Origin: Tritrichomonas foetus
Taxonomy: Eukaryota; Parabasalia; Tritrichomonadida; Tritrichomonadidae
Length of the DNA: 63,021 nucleotides
Direction of reading: 5' to 3'
NCBI GenBank assembly: GCA_001839685.1
Contig: MLAK01000786.1
Location: forward strand, 1 to 63,021
The translations under genes were made by a program, and so were the position numbers. Shown here piece after piece: positions 19,282-28,387 of this stretch (positions are counted from its first letter, which is position 1; each line of letters begins with the position of its first letter). The notes under the pieces are model-generated. The model worked only from the letters and a program-made list of their open reading frames with translations, ran no database searches and had not been told where the DNA came from.

Positions 19282-20124
19282 ATGTTTTTTGGATATGGAG
19301 ATTCAACAGGTTCTTTTAAAAGAAAGAAAGGCACTCGTGTTGCACGACTTCTTCAAAACCCGTCCCAAAATCAAACACAATCATTTATACCTCAAATTGA
19401 CAACCAATCTTTATCTTCGTTCCCAAATTTTACTCAACAATATAGGTTTTCACAGCCAATGGTACATAATACATCATCTGAATATACCCATTTCCATGTA
19501 CCTGTTATAGGGCAAGTGTTTAATAATCAAATATGTTTTAGACTATCTACAAGATTACCAACATTATATTGCCCTTTTTCTTTTACTCCTTCTTCAGGAC
19601 ATAGAGCTGTTTTATCATGTGTTCCACATGATATTATTTTACCTTTTGTTTTAAATGATATTCCATTTTCATATAATGGCTGTGACATTGATTTAACGGA
19701 TCATCTTCGTGAGGGAGAGAATCACTTCGCTTTTAATACAATGGCTATTCAATGCGAAGTGATGGCATCAGTTCAATGGCGATTTCCAGAAAACTTAGAT
19801 GGTTTTGTACAAAAAATAATCAATGAATTTCCTTCAATGGAAATGCAGCCTACATCTCAATTTCTCTCAGAAATTGATCCAATATTAAAAAACCGAATGC
19901 AGTATCCCGGGAGAGGAATGAATTGTTCACATTGTCAATGTTTCGACTTAAAGAATTTCCTTGAATATTCACGTAATACTGGAAATTGGAACTGCCCAAT
20001 ATGTGGAAAAGTTCTCGATTTTAATGAACTTAGATATGACCCTAGCTTCATTAAAAAATGTGATGCTGTTTTTGCATATGATGACTTTATTGATAATGAT
20101 TGTATGAATGGGATGTTTTTATAA
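19282..20124 (+). CDS. SP-RING (PIAS/Siz-type) SUMO ligase-like protein
   Basis: A 280-residue protein with an SP-RING at about residues 210-255: GRGMNCSHCQCFD then W-N-C-P-I-C-G. This is the C-x-H...C-F-D...W-x-C-P-x-C signature of PIAS/Siz ligases, which promote SUMO transfer from Ubc9. Residues about 95-190 (PHDIILPFVLNDIPF, then DLTDHLREGENHF) resemble a PINIT domain, which helps select the substrate. No SAP domain is seen, and the protein is much shorter than animal or yeast members. It probably acts in the nucleus. The start ATG follows TTCACTG, an initiator-like sequence about 9 bases upstream. Confidence 0.88.
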   Translation: MFFGYGDSTGSFKRKKGTRVARLLQNPSQNQTQSFIPQIDNQSLSSFPNFTQQYRFSQPMVHNTSSEYTHFHVPVIGQVFNNQICFRLSTRLPTLYCPFSFTPSSGHRAVLSCVPHDIILPFVLNDIPFSYNGCDIDLTDHLREGENHFAFNTMAIQCEVMASVQWRFPENLDGFVQKIINEFPSMEMQPTSQFLSEIDPILKNRMQYPGRGMNCSHCQCFDLKNFLEYSRNTGNWNCPICGKVLDFNELRYDPSFIKKCDAVFAYDDFIDNDCMNGMFL

Positions 20125-20322
20125 TTTAACACTATTAATTCATCACCGGATTCCTGAGACATATCTTCCTTTATATATAAATTTCTTTACGCATTTCCCA
20201 AATCTTATTACTATTCTTATTTTCTTTTTAATATTCATAAAGAAAAATTAATTTTAATTCTATAAAAACACGAATAGCTTTGATATATCAATAAAATAAT
20301 ATTGATCATTAAATGGTATTGT

Positions 20323-22044
20323 TTATTGATATGGGGATAGAAATACTGTTATTATATCAGTATTAACTATTTTGTACTCTTTAAGTTTATAAAGATTTGT
20401 AAGAGGCTTTCCTTTATAAAAAATCCTCTGTTGGTATACATCATATCCAATTAATCGAAATAGGATCAACTTAAGTTCTTCGACAGTCATATTCAAATCA
20501 AGTGGTAGCATAAAAGAATCATTTCCAACAGTTTGAATATTTACGATTATATCGCTTTTTTTTAATAATACAAATATTGAATCTTTATTATGCTCAATAT
20601 CTTTAATTAACATATTTGGATCAACTTGAAGAACAGGCAAATATAAATCATAATCATTAAAACCTAAAGGACATTCTGCTGCTATATCAGATGCTAAATC
20701 AGACACAAAAGTATCTGGTGTAACTAATTGAAAGGTTTCATCTTTTGATAAAGTCACTGCCACTGTAATCATTTCAATGGTTTTTTGTTTTTTACATATT
20801 AACGTTGAATAATACGGTATTGATAATTCGCCCATTGTTGCATTATCATCTAAAACTTCTTCATGATAAGTAATACATTGTTCACAAACAGGAATTTTTA
20901 ATAGATATCTAATTTGTTTTTTAACCCATAAAATACTTTTTCCGCTTGGAATATCCAAATAATAAATCAGTCCATTTTGAAACTCAATTGCATAAACAGG
21001 ATCAGTGTTTAATCGCATTTGTACTGCAAAAACATCGCAATTTGATAAAGTGGACACTTTTTTACTGTCAGATAAAACAATTTCATGGTTGTAAATAATA
21101 TTTATTGAATTTGTTGGAACTCCAACTCTGTGGGAAATTTTTTGCTTTAATCCAATAATTGTATCTAAAGGATAAAGAATAAGTGTAAAAGAATTTCTTA
21201 AACATTCAACACCAACTTCAAAACGATTTTTATCTAAGATTCTATTATTCACTTGTAGAGTTTGGTTATTTACAAAATGATAATCTTTTACTTGTCGATC
21301 ATCAGATAACGAAACTTTTCTGTATTTAATTTTAATAATAGATGGATTATCAGAACGATAAAGATCGAAAGCAAGTGCTTTTTTAATATCTATAATATAA
21401 GTATCTCTGCTAATATTATAAGTAATTGTTTGATATTTCTTCACTTTATTTTTAGAAATTGGATATTTAAAATTGATTTTTAACATTTTTGATTGAGTCG
21501 TTCGAGTTTCAAAAATTAACCGCGAATATTTGTGTAATCGAAATTGATATAATTGATAATTTTTCGACATTAATTGTTTTACTCTATAAATATAGTAGTC
21601 ATCTATATTTTCAACACCGTTTTTTTGAAAGGTTTCTTTCAGTGTGCTCTGAAGATCTGCACTAACTGGCAAATATTTTTCTGTTGGTGTTTTTTGAATA
21701 TTAAACAAAGTGCATAAGTCATTATAGAAATATTCTGAATGCTGTTGAGTGGATACATTGTTATTGATATTACTACTATTTTGACTTTTTATCAATTCTG
21801 ATAAATTTTGCTGGGAATTGTTTGGCAAATTTAATTCGATAATTATTCCTGGTAAAACTGGGCTTAAATAATTTCCTACTTTTTCTGTATTAAGGAGAAT
21901 CTTATTATGAAAAATTACAAGGCTTTTGGTAGTATCGACATTATATTGAATTTGTATTAATTGTTTAATGTCACTGACGGTCGCGGTAGGTCCAATCACA
22001 AGTTCGAATTCGTCGTTATTCGTCGATAAAACTGTGCACTTCAT
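20323..22044 (-). CDS. Multi-ubiquitin-like-domain protein
   Basis: A 573-residue protein that appears to consist of up to six ubiquitin-like (beta-grasp) modules: about 1-73, 188-268, 275-345, 349-420, 424-497 and 498-569. Each shows a beta hairpin, a helix of the VSDIKQLI or VEELKLILF type, then a YKGK/YNHEI-like turn; the last module contains RIFYKGKPL. No Gly-Gly occurs at module ends, so it is probably not processed into free modifiers. Residues 75-187 are a helical spacer, Asn/Ser-rich at first. No enzyme domain is seen. The longest frame starts with TTG at 22116; the ATG at 22044 begins directly with the first domain, and TTTGACC lies 67 bases upstream. Modules 1, 3 and 6 are clearest; 2, 4 and 5 are weaker. 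Confidence 0.85.
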   Translation of the reverse strand: MKCTVLSTNNDEFELVIGPTATVSDIKQLIQIQYNVDTTKSLVIFHNKILLNTEKVGNYLSPVLPGIIIELNLPNNSQQNLSELIKSQNSSNINNNVSTQQHSEYFYNDLCTLFNIQKTPTEKYLPVSADLQSTLKETFQKNGVENIDDYYIYRVKQLMSKNYQLYQFRLHKYSRLIFETRTTQSKMLKINFKYPISKNKVKKYQTITYNISRDTYIIDIKKALAFDLYRSDNPSIIKIKYRKVSLSDDRQVKDYHFVNNQTLQVNNRILDKNRFEVGVECLRNSFTLILYPLDTIIGLKQKISHRVGVPTNSINIIYNHEIVLSDSKKVSTLSNCDVFAVQMRLNTDPVYAIEFQNGLIYYLDIPSGKSILWVKKQIRYLLKIPVCEQCITYHEEVLDDNATMGELSIPYYSTLICKKQKTIEMITVAVTLSKDETFQLVTPDTFVSDLASDIAAECPLGFNDYDLYLPVLQVDPNMLIKDIEHNKDSIFVLLKKSDIIVNIQTVGNDSFMLPLDLNMTVEELKLILFRLIGYDVYQQRIFYKGKPLTNLYKLKEYKIVNTDIITVFLSPYQ

Positions 22045-22110
22045 AAAAAAGATTCGCGAAAAAATAAAATAATGATACTCAAATGGAATATTAAATAATT
22101 CCAATCTAAA

Positions 22111-22117
22111 GGTCAAA
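22111..22117 (-). promoter_or_regulatory. TTTGACC promoter element
   Basis: Minus-strand TTTGACC followed by TTT, 67 bases upstream of the UBL-array ATG at 22044. Confidence 0.4.
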
Positions 22118-22343
22118 TAAAACGGTTTGACATCAATTTGTCGTAAAACATCGTTTTCACAAATTCTATTTCACATCATAAACTTTTTCAATATCTCATT
22201 TGTGAATATGAAATCGCAGATTCCTATTGGTTTCAATATTTAATATTCATTGTATGTATATGGTATGCGTTTCATTAACATTACAAATAAAGAAAAAGAA
22301 AAAGAAAATAAGATATCAAAATATACATAACTCTATATGGGTT

Positions 22344-24386
22344 TTAATCAACACGAAGTAACCAAAGATTGGAATCAAAAATTGGTTCAGATTTTCTCAA
22401 ATCAAGAGATGTTGTAAGAGGAATTGGGACTTCCTCTTGCATTTCATTGTTTTGATGGAGTGAATTACTATCCAATGTTTGTTGTTGGCTAACAGAAGAA
22501 TCATTTTCTTCATTAATATTTTGTTGATTAACTATTGTCTTTTGAACAAAATCACTTTTATGCGGAGATATCATCGGATTTAATATTTGTTGTTCATTGA
22601 AAATTGGAATTTCTGGCATCGATTTTGTATGTTTTCTTAATTGTTTCTGCTTTTGAATATTTGGCAAATTACTTTGAATGTTACTTTGAAAATTACTTTG
22701 AAGATTTGGAATATCAAATGTACAAATACCATTCCCATTATATACATGATTTGAAGTATTGGAATTTCTATTGTTTTCTTGATCTCCATTATTGTGATTT
22801 AATCTAAAGTAATTCATAGCATTATTATCATTCAAGTTCATACTATTGCTCATTTTTGGGAATACGGTGGTATCATTGTTATCATTTTGATTGGAATTAA
22901 AATTACCATTAGTATCTCTATTCATAACTGGTGTATTTGATGATGATGAATGCAATGAATTATTATAAAACGCAGGAATATTTGATTGAACATGCAAATT
23001 TTGTTGAGATGTAACAGAAAGTGGCGGGGTTGTTGAAGATGGGACTAATGAAGGTGGCACTGAATCGGGTTTTCTTTGATTCATTCGGGAGTTAAATATC
23101 TGTTCTTGTTCAACAAAAAGTGTTGGCATTGAATTTGAAATGTTGTTATTGATATAAGAGGGAAGTTGGACTTGCATTTGAAATGGTATTTGATTAGGAA
23201 TAATATTTGGAATTGGTCCTGATAGGTGATTGTTTATTGTTAACAATGGATCATTTAATCCTTGCATATTATTCGACATTTGATTAGCAACATGAGCATT
23301 TATTTGATTTTGGATTTGTGATTGAACAATATTTTGTAAAGCTATTTGGTTTTGTAATTGAATATTGTAAGGAGTATTTAAACTTAGTGCAAGTGGGTTA
23401 AGTTGTCCTGATGTTATCAACTGATTCGAAATCATATTTGGTTGAATTTGCATCTGATATTGAATTTGCTGATTTAATAATGCTTCATTTAATGGATAGT
23501 TTAAAGAGAATGGAATTTGATTAATAGAAAGTTGAACTTGCTGTTTCTGTTGTTCATGTTCATCTGAGCTATTACCTGATAAATTATTTGCTGACATTGA
23601 AGATAGTCCATTCAGTGACTTATCTTTTATTGGACCATCTTTCTGCATTTGCATATAATGATATCTACATTGGACATCTGATCTATTTCCTAACTCAGTA
23701 GCTACTCTCATCCATGATTTTTCACCTAAGGTTGATACAAGATGAACTAATTTTTCTTCTTCTTCTGCAGTCCATTGATCTTTAGATATTCTTGGATCAA
23801 GTACACGAATCCATCTTTGCGAACATTGTGATCTTGTTCTACTATTTCCAACAAAGTGAGAAACTGCTGACCATGAATCGAGCCCATATTTATGAACTCC
23901 TGCTAATAAACGTTGGTCTTCATGTGATGTCCAAGATCTAGTTTTTCTTCGTGGGTTACTATTATTAGTATTTCCATTATTACTTGAATTACTCCCTTGA
24001 TTTGAGTTTTCATCATTTTCGTCATCACTAGTTTCTTGAACAGGTTCATTTAATAATAGCTTTATTTCATTTAGCCTATCAATAGGATTTGATGTTCCAA
24101 TCATTTTATACATCAAAATTTTTGTATCTTGATAAGAAACTTGGTTTGCTAAGAATCTGGCAATAATTGTTCTAAAGGCATGTAGTAGTTGCATGTCGAG
24201 CTTTGGACATATCTCACAAATATAGCTGATTCCAACTTCGACAAGGGGATCAGAAACATCCATCATGGAATTTGTAAGATAGTTTTCAGTACTTTTTTCG
24301 CAAATTAAATTGAATTTAATATTCAATAAATAATTACGAAAACTATGAGTTTCAACATGATATATCTGTTTTAGTGTTACATACAT
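22344..24386 (-). CDS. R2R3 Myb transcription factor with long Asn/Gln-rich tail
   Basis: A protein of up to 680 residues. Two Myb repeats lie at about 149-200 (W at 152, 172, 192) and 201-248 (W205, W225, then Tyr at the third position), the usual DNA-binding R2R3 unit. An N-terminal helical region at about 42-112 is separate. Residues 250-680 are rich in Asn, Gln and Ser with many short Gln-Ile-Gln runs, likely a disordered regulatory part. The first ATG is 24386, but ATGs at 24266 and 24263 begin the ordered part and may be the true start, since the first 40 residues look unconstrained. Myb proteins recognise core promoter elements in trichomonads; whether this one does is open. Confidence 0.9.
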   Translation of the reverse strand: MYVTLKQIYHVETHSFRNYLLNIKFNLICEKSTENYLTNSMMDVSDPLVEVGISYICEICPKLDMQLLHAFRTIIARFLANQVSYQDTKILMYKMIGTSNPIDRLNEIKLLLNEPVQETSDDENDENSNQGSNSSNNGNTNNSNPRRKTRSWTSHEDQRLLAGVHKYGLDSWSAVSHFVGNSRTRSQCSQRWIRVLDPRISKDQWTAEEEEKLVHLVSTLGEKSWMRVATELGNRSDVQCRYHYMQMQKDGPIKDKSLNGLSSMSANNLSGNSSDEHEQQKQQVQLSINQIPFSLNYPLNEALLNQQIQYQMQIQPNMISNQLITSGQLNPLALSLNTPYNIQLQNQIALQNIVQSQIQNQINAHVANQMSNNMQGLNDPLLTINNHLSGPIPNIIPNQIPFQMQVQLPSYINNNISNSMPTLFVEQEQIFNSRMNQRKPDSVPPSLVPSSTTPPLSVTSQQNLHVQSNIPAFYNNSLHSSSSNTPVMNRDTNGNFNSNQNDNNDTTVFPKMSNSMNLNDNNAMNYFRLNHNNGDQENNRNSNTSNHVYNGNGICTFDIPNLQSNFQSNIQSNLPNIQKQKQLRKHTKSMPEIPIFNEQQILNPMISPHKSDFVQKTIVNQQNINEENDSSVSQQQTLDSNSLHQNNEMQEEVPIPLTTSLDLRKSEPIFDSNLWLLRVD

Positions 24387-25423
24387 AACAATGTATTAAT
24401 CTAATTGACCATGTGGTAAAATTAGCACAGTAACATCTTCAAAATTCTAATATTTTTCAAGATACAGCAACAATAATTTGTCGAATGGCTACACAAATTT
24501 TTCGTGAGCAATTAGTCAATTGAATGCGCCATTTCTCAAACTATTCACTATTATTGAAAAGCAAATATATTTTCTGTACTAAAGTTTTCAATAAATATAT
24601 ATTTCTAAAATGCTATGTGTTTAAACCAGTTGCAATGATGCTCTTGTTTTTACCCAGTAATTGGTAAAATAAGGTTGAAAAATCTGTAAAAGAAATTTTT
24701 AGGAATATTAATGATTGAATTCTCTCTCTTTTTGATTACATTTTTTCAGTTTTGTTAAAATTCTATCATTAAGTTAAAATGAAATCGAAATAGTTCCTTT
24801 TTGAGAAAAATATTTGCATTTCTTCAATTTTGATGCTCGATATAGTGCTGATAACTCTACCATCTATCCTTTCTTGATTAAACAATCTTAAATTTTTCTG
24901 AAAATAAGCTCAACAGTATTATCGATAATCATCATATTTTTAGCAGCATAGAGATCTCCCTTTTTATATAACCAAGAAAAAAACTTCTATTTCCTCTTTT
25001 TAATAACATTAATACATATTTTTCATAATTAACAATCACTGTCAACATATTCCAGACAGTAAAATCATTAATTAATCTTTCTGCTTTTGTTTTAAATTTC
25101 ACTATCTTAAAATTCAAATTAGCTTTCCAAGAAGATCACAAAACTCTTTCACCAGTGTAATTCAAAGTTTTCCATTCAACCCAAATAATTTTTCGATAAT
25201 GCTAAGAAAAGTAACTCTCAACCAATTACAATTTGAGAGAAAAATATTCTATAAAAAGTTCCCAAAAAATAATATCAAAAATACCAGAAAAAGTGAAATT
25301 CTGGATGAAATGAAATACTAATTCGTCTTTTATTATAACTTATATGAAATAACACAATCTATTCTAATTCCTAAGATAATCGTTCTATAACGTTACATCG
25401 TATCAATCGCCTTCTATATCTCT
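24387..25423. other. Intergenic region
   Basis: About 1 kb between the Myb start and the cyclase end. A 61-codon frame on the minus strand (24932-25117) has no features of a gene. I see no RNA gene or notable repeat. Confidence 0.5.
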
Positions 25424-28387
25424 TTATTTATCTTTAGTTCTCTCAACAACATAAGTAACTGTGTTTCCGTTTTTGAGTTCGATTTCTCCTCTTTCTTGTA
25501 TCTTGAAATTACCTCCATAAATCAACTCATAAACAGCTCTGGAAATATGAACTTTCATTGGAACACCATGATGTTCCATTTGTTGGGCCATGTTGATTGT
25601 TGGACCAAGGATTTCAAATGTTGGTTTTTCAATACCGAGAACACCAGCAACAATAGGTCCACCAGTATTAACACCAACACGAATCCGTAAATTCTCATCT
25701 AATATTTCATTCACATGAAGAACTGAATCTATTGAATCTAAACCAAATTCAACAACATCTTTTGCATGAATTGCTGGCTGGTTTACTTCCATGAAAATTC
25801 CACCTGCTGCCATGTAGCAATCACCAATGCATTTAATTTTAGTCATGGTTGTATGAATTTGTGTTAATGCATCAAATTCTTTAAACAACATGTTCAATGT
25901 TTTCATGACAGTTGCTGCAGGTAATGAGCCACACCAAGGAGTAAATGATACAATATCCATGAAGACAATTGTAACACTTTGTACAGCAAATGAAATGTCT
26001 TTTTCGCCAGCTGCAACACGAGCTACTAATCTTGGTGGTAAGATAGAGCTAAGTAATTGATCACTTTTTGCTTTCTCTTCTTGGATAAGTTTATCATACA
26101 TAACATTCTGTGTGATATCTCTTGAAACAACGAAGAACCATTCAGCCATTGCTTCAAATTCCATTTCTATGCAGACTTCATCTTTTCCATTCCGCAAAAT
26201 TTTCAAATCTTTTCTTTGGAAAGATTTCTTTTCTGCTGATTCAAATAATTCTTTGAATGGATTTGTATCATTAAATACTTCACCAAATTTTACAATACTA
26301 TTGCTTAAATAATCTTCTGTATTTATTCCATAGATTCTTTCAGTAGAATGATTCATAGACATAATTGTTCCATCAACTTTCATAATAATCATTGAATCAG
26401 GCATATCTTGAACCAAATATTCATAAAAATCAGAATCTCTATTTGTGAAATCAATTTCTGAATGAGAAAAATTATTAGCAAGAAGTGCAATAGCATTTGA
26501 ATTACTTAAAACAACTTTTCCTGGACAATGAAGCAATAACGTTAAAGCATACTTTTGCTTCTTTTCGGAAATATCCATTTCATATAGATAAATAATTATT
26601 ACAATTATAACGATAGCAGCAACTGAATAACTCACTGCATTCATGAATGGCAATCTTGCATTCATCGAATCAATAACTAATACGTTCATTTCATTGAATA
26701 AAGGATCGAAATATTGATCAAAAACATGAACCATTGACATATGCCAAATGTGAGAAAGATACAAGCTATTTCCTGCATACATCTCGTGTCCTTTAGAATA
26801 CAAATATGTACTAGCCAATTGTGTTTCTAACATTTGAGTAACGCATAGTGTTGCTTCTGGTGAATAACATCTATAAGTATCATGAAAATCATTAGCAATA
26901 AAATCATTATCGCAAGATGCACTTTGAACGACTGAATTAATATCAATACCAAGCTCACCAAAAGATGGTGCATTATTGTTTTTATCACCATATTTAACCA
27001 TTGCAAATTCTTCTTGCGATCTAGTTTGCCATTCGTCAATAACCCTTAAAATTGAATTTTTATCAAAGCCATCACTTTGATAATTAACTGAAGGATAAAC
27101 AGCTCCTGGTAAAAGATGTAATAAAAGAACAGTCGCAAATTCATACGTGTATGATGCATATATATGATCAATGTGTGGGGTAGTTTGATCAAGCTGATTG
27201 CCTGCAGCACTGAAGCATAAAATTAAATAGACAACCATTGCAGCATGTGCCACTATTAAAAGACATGTAAGTGCAATTGTTTGAGAATTGTCATTAGATT
27301 GACTTCCACCAGCATCTGAAGAAGTAGAGAATAATTTTAATAAATTCTCTTCTTGCTTACTTAGTTCTTCATCATGCAATCTTGATGATCTATCTTCAGA
27401 ATCATCTTTTCTCAATATCTTCAAAGATTCAGCTACTCTTGAAACTACACTCTTTTGAATCGTTGTTAAACATTTATAGATTGCAATTTTATCATGATTC
27501 ATTGAAATAATTATAGCTGTACATACAATTATGTATATTAAAGTAACTACTGTAATGAATGCAATAATAGAAATTTTACAAATCATTTGAATTCGTAAAT
27601 TCAATTGTGTATAATATGTTAACATCAAACTTGTAGCTGATGAAATTTCATCAGACATTCCTCTTATATTATTAATTGGAATTGCATAATATCTTTGATT
27701 AAATACATCTGTTGGAATTGTTGAACTCTTAAAAACTTCATTAAACTGTGCCAAGAAAATAGCTCCTGCATCAATTAATGACATATTTTGTATAAAAGTA
27801 TCATAATGGATTGTAGAAAGATTATTTGTAGAAATATTCCAATTTTCATCATAAACAGGATTAGAATACAGTTTGAGTTGAAAATTTGAAGAGAATATTT
27901 TTTCTCTTACTTCGTTCATTGCTGTATCTCCGATTTTGTATGACTTAAGAGGTTGCACTTTCATAAGAATATTTGCCAGATCTTGGTTTACAAATTTTAA
28001 TTGATCTGCTGTATCAAAAGTACTTCCCCAGGATTCTCCCGACGTTTCAATTTCATCAAAAGTATTTGATAATTGCTCATAATTCATAAATGGGAAAACA
28101 ACAAGGCCAGGATACTCCATATCATCTCCATATGTCAGATTTAGGTTTTCACCAGCATAATGAACCATTAATCCAAATCCTTGGAAAAGTGTAAATCGGA
28201 GCTTTGCCAGTTCATATAAATATTCAAGCGATCCCGTTGTTTCATCAATAAAGATTGGACCGTAAATAGAAACCACAATAAATGGAATTAGAAATAGAAT
28301 GAAATATAAAGTTAAATGAACAATTCTAAGCATTTTGTAAGATGGAATTGATATACGATTAATTGATTCTTTAATTGATGATTTCAT
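25424..28387 (-). CDS. Adenylate cyclase, C-terminal part: membrane region, PAS domain and class III cyclase domain
   Basis: 987 residues: membrane segments near 20-45, 268-295, 370-395 and 590-612, a PAS-like domain near 645-765, then a class III cyclase domain near 775-980. It makes cAMP from ATP. Metal-binding Asp are in FMDIVSF and IGDCYMAAGG, and the adenine-contact Lys is in KIKCIGD. The position that is usually Asp (YDIWG) is Glu here (FEILG). The Arg normally four residues after the Asn of VN.AS.R is Gln (INMAQQ). It overlaps the preceding gene by four bases (ATGA), and the two together look like one ordinary trichomonad cyclase, so this is probably the 3' part of a frame-shifted or miscalled gene. 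Confidence 0.9.
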   Translation of the reverse strand: MKSSIKESINRISIPSYKMLRIVHLTLYFILFLIPFIVVSIYGPIFIDETTGSLEYLYELAKLRFTLFQGFGLMVHYAGENLNLTYGDDMEYPGLVVFPFMNYEQLSNTFDEIETSGESWGSTFDTADQLKFVNQDLANILMKVQPLKSYKIGDTAMNEVREKIFSSNFQLKLYSNPVYDENWNISTNNLSTIHYDTFIQNMSLIDAGAIFLAQFNEVFKSSTIPTDVFNQRYYAIPINNIRGMSDEISSATSLMLTYYTQLNLRIQMICKISIIAFITVVTLIYIIVCTAIIISMNHDKIAIYKCLTTIQKSVVSRVAESLKILRKDDSEDRSSRLHDEELSKQEENLLKLFSTSSDAGGSQSNDNSQTIALTCLLIVAHAAMVVYLILCFSAAGNQLDQTTPHIDHIYASYTYEFATVLLLHLLPGAVYPSVNYQSDGFDKNSILRVIDEWQTRSQEEFAMVKYGDKNNNAPSFGELGIDINSVVQSASCDNDFIANDFHDTYRCYSPEATLCVTQMLETQLASTYLYSKGHEMYAGNSLYLSHIWHMSMVHVFDQYFDPLFNEMNVLVIDSMNARLPFMNAVSYSVAAIVIIVIIIYLYEMDISEKKQKYALTLLLHCPGKVVLSNSNAIALLANNFSHSEIDFTNRDSDFYEYLVQDMPDSMIIMKVDGTIMSMNHSTERIYGINTEDYLSNSIVKFGEVFNDTNPFKELFESAEKKSFQRKDLKILRNGKDEVCIEMEFEAMAEWFFVVSRDITQNVMYDKLIQEEKAKSDQLLSSILPPRLVARVAAGEKDISFAVQSVTIVFMDIVSFTPWCGSLPAATVMKTLNMLFKEFDALTQIHTTMTKIKCIGDCYMAAGGIFMEVNQPAIHAKDVVEFGLDSIDSVLHVNEILDENLRIRVGVNTGGPIVAGVLGIEKPTFEILGPTINMAQQMEHHGVPMKVHISRAVYELIYGGNFKIQERGEIELKNGNTVTYVVERTKDK

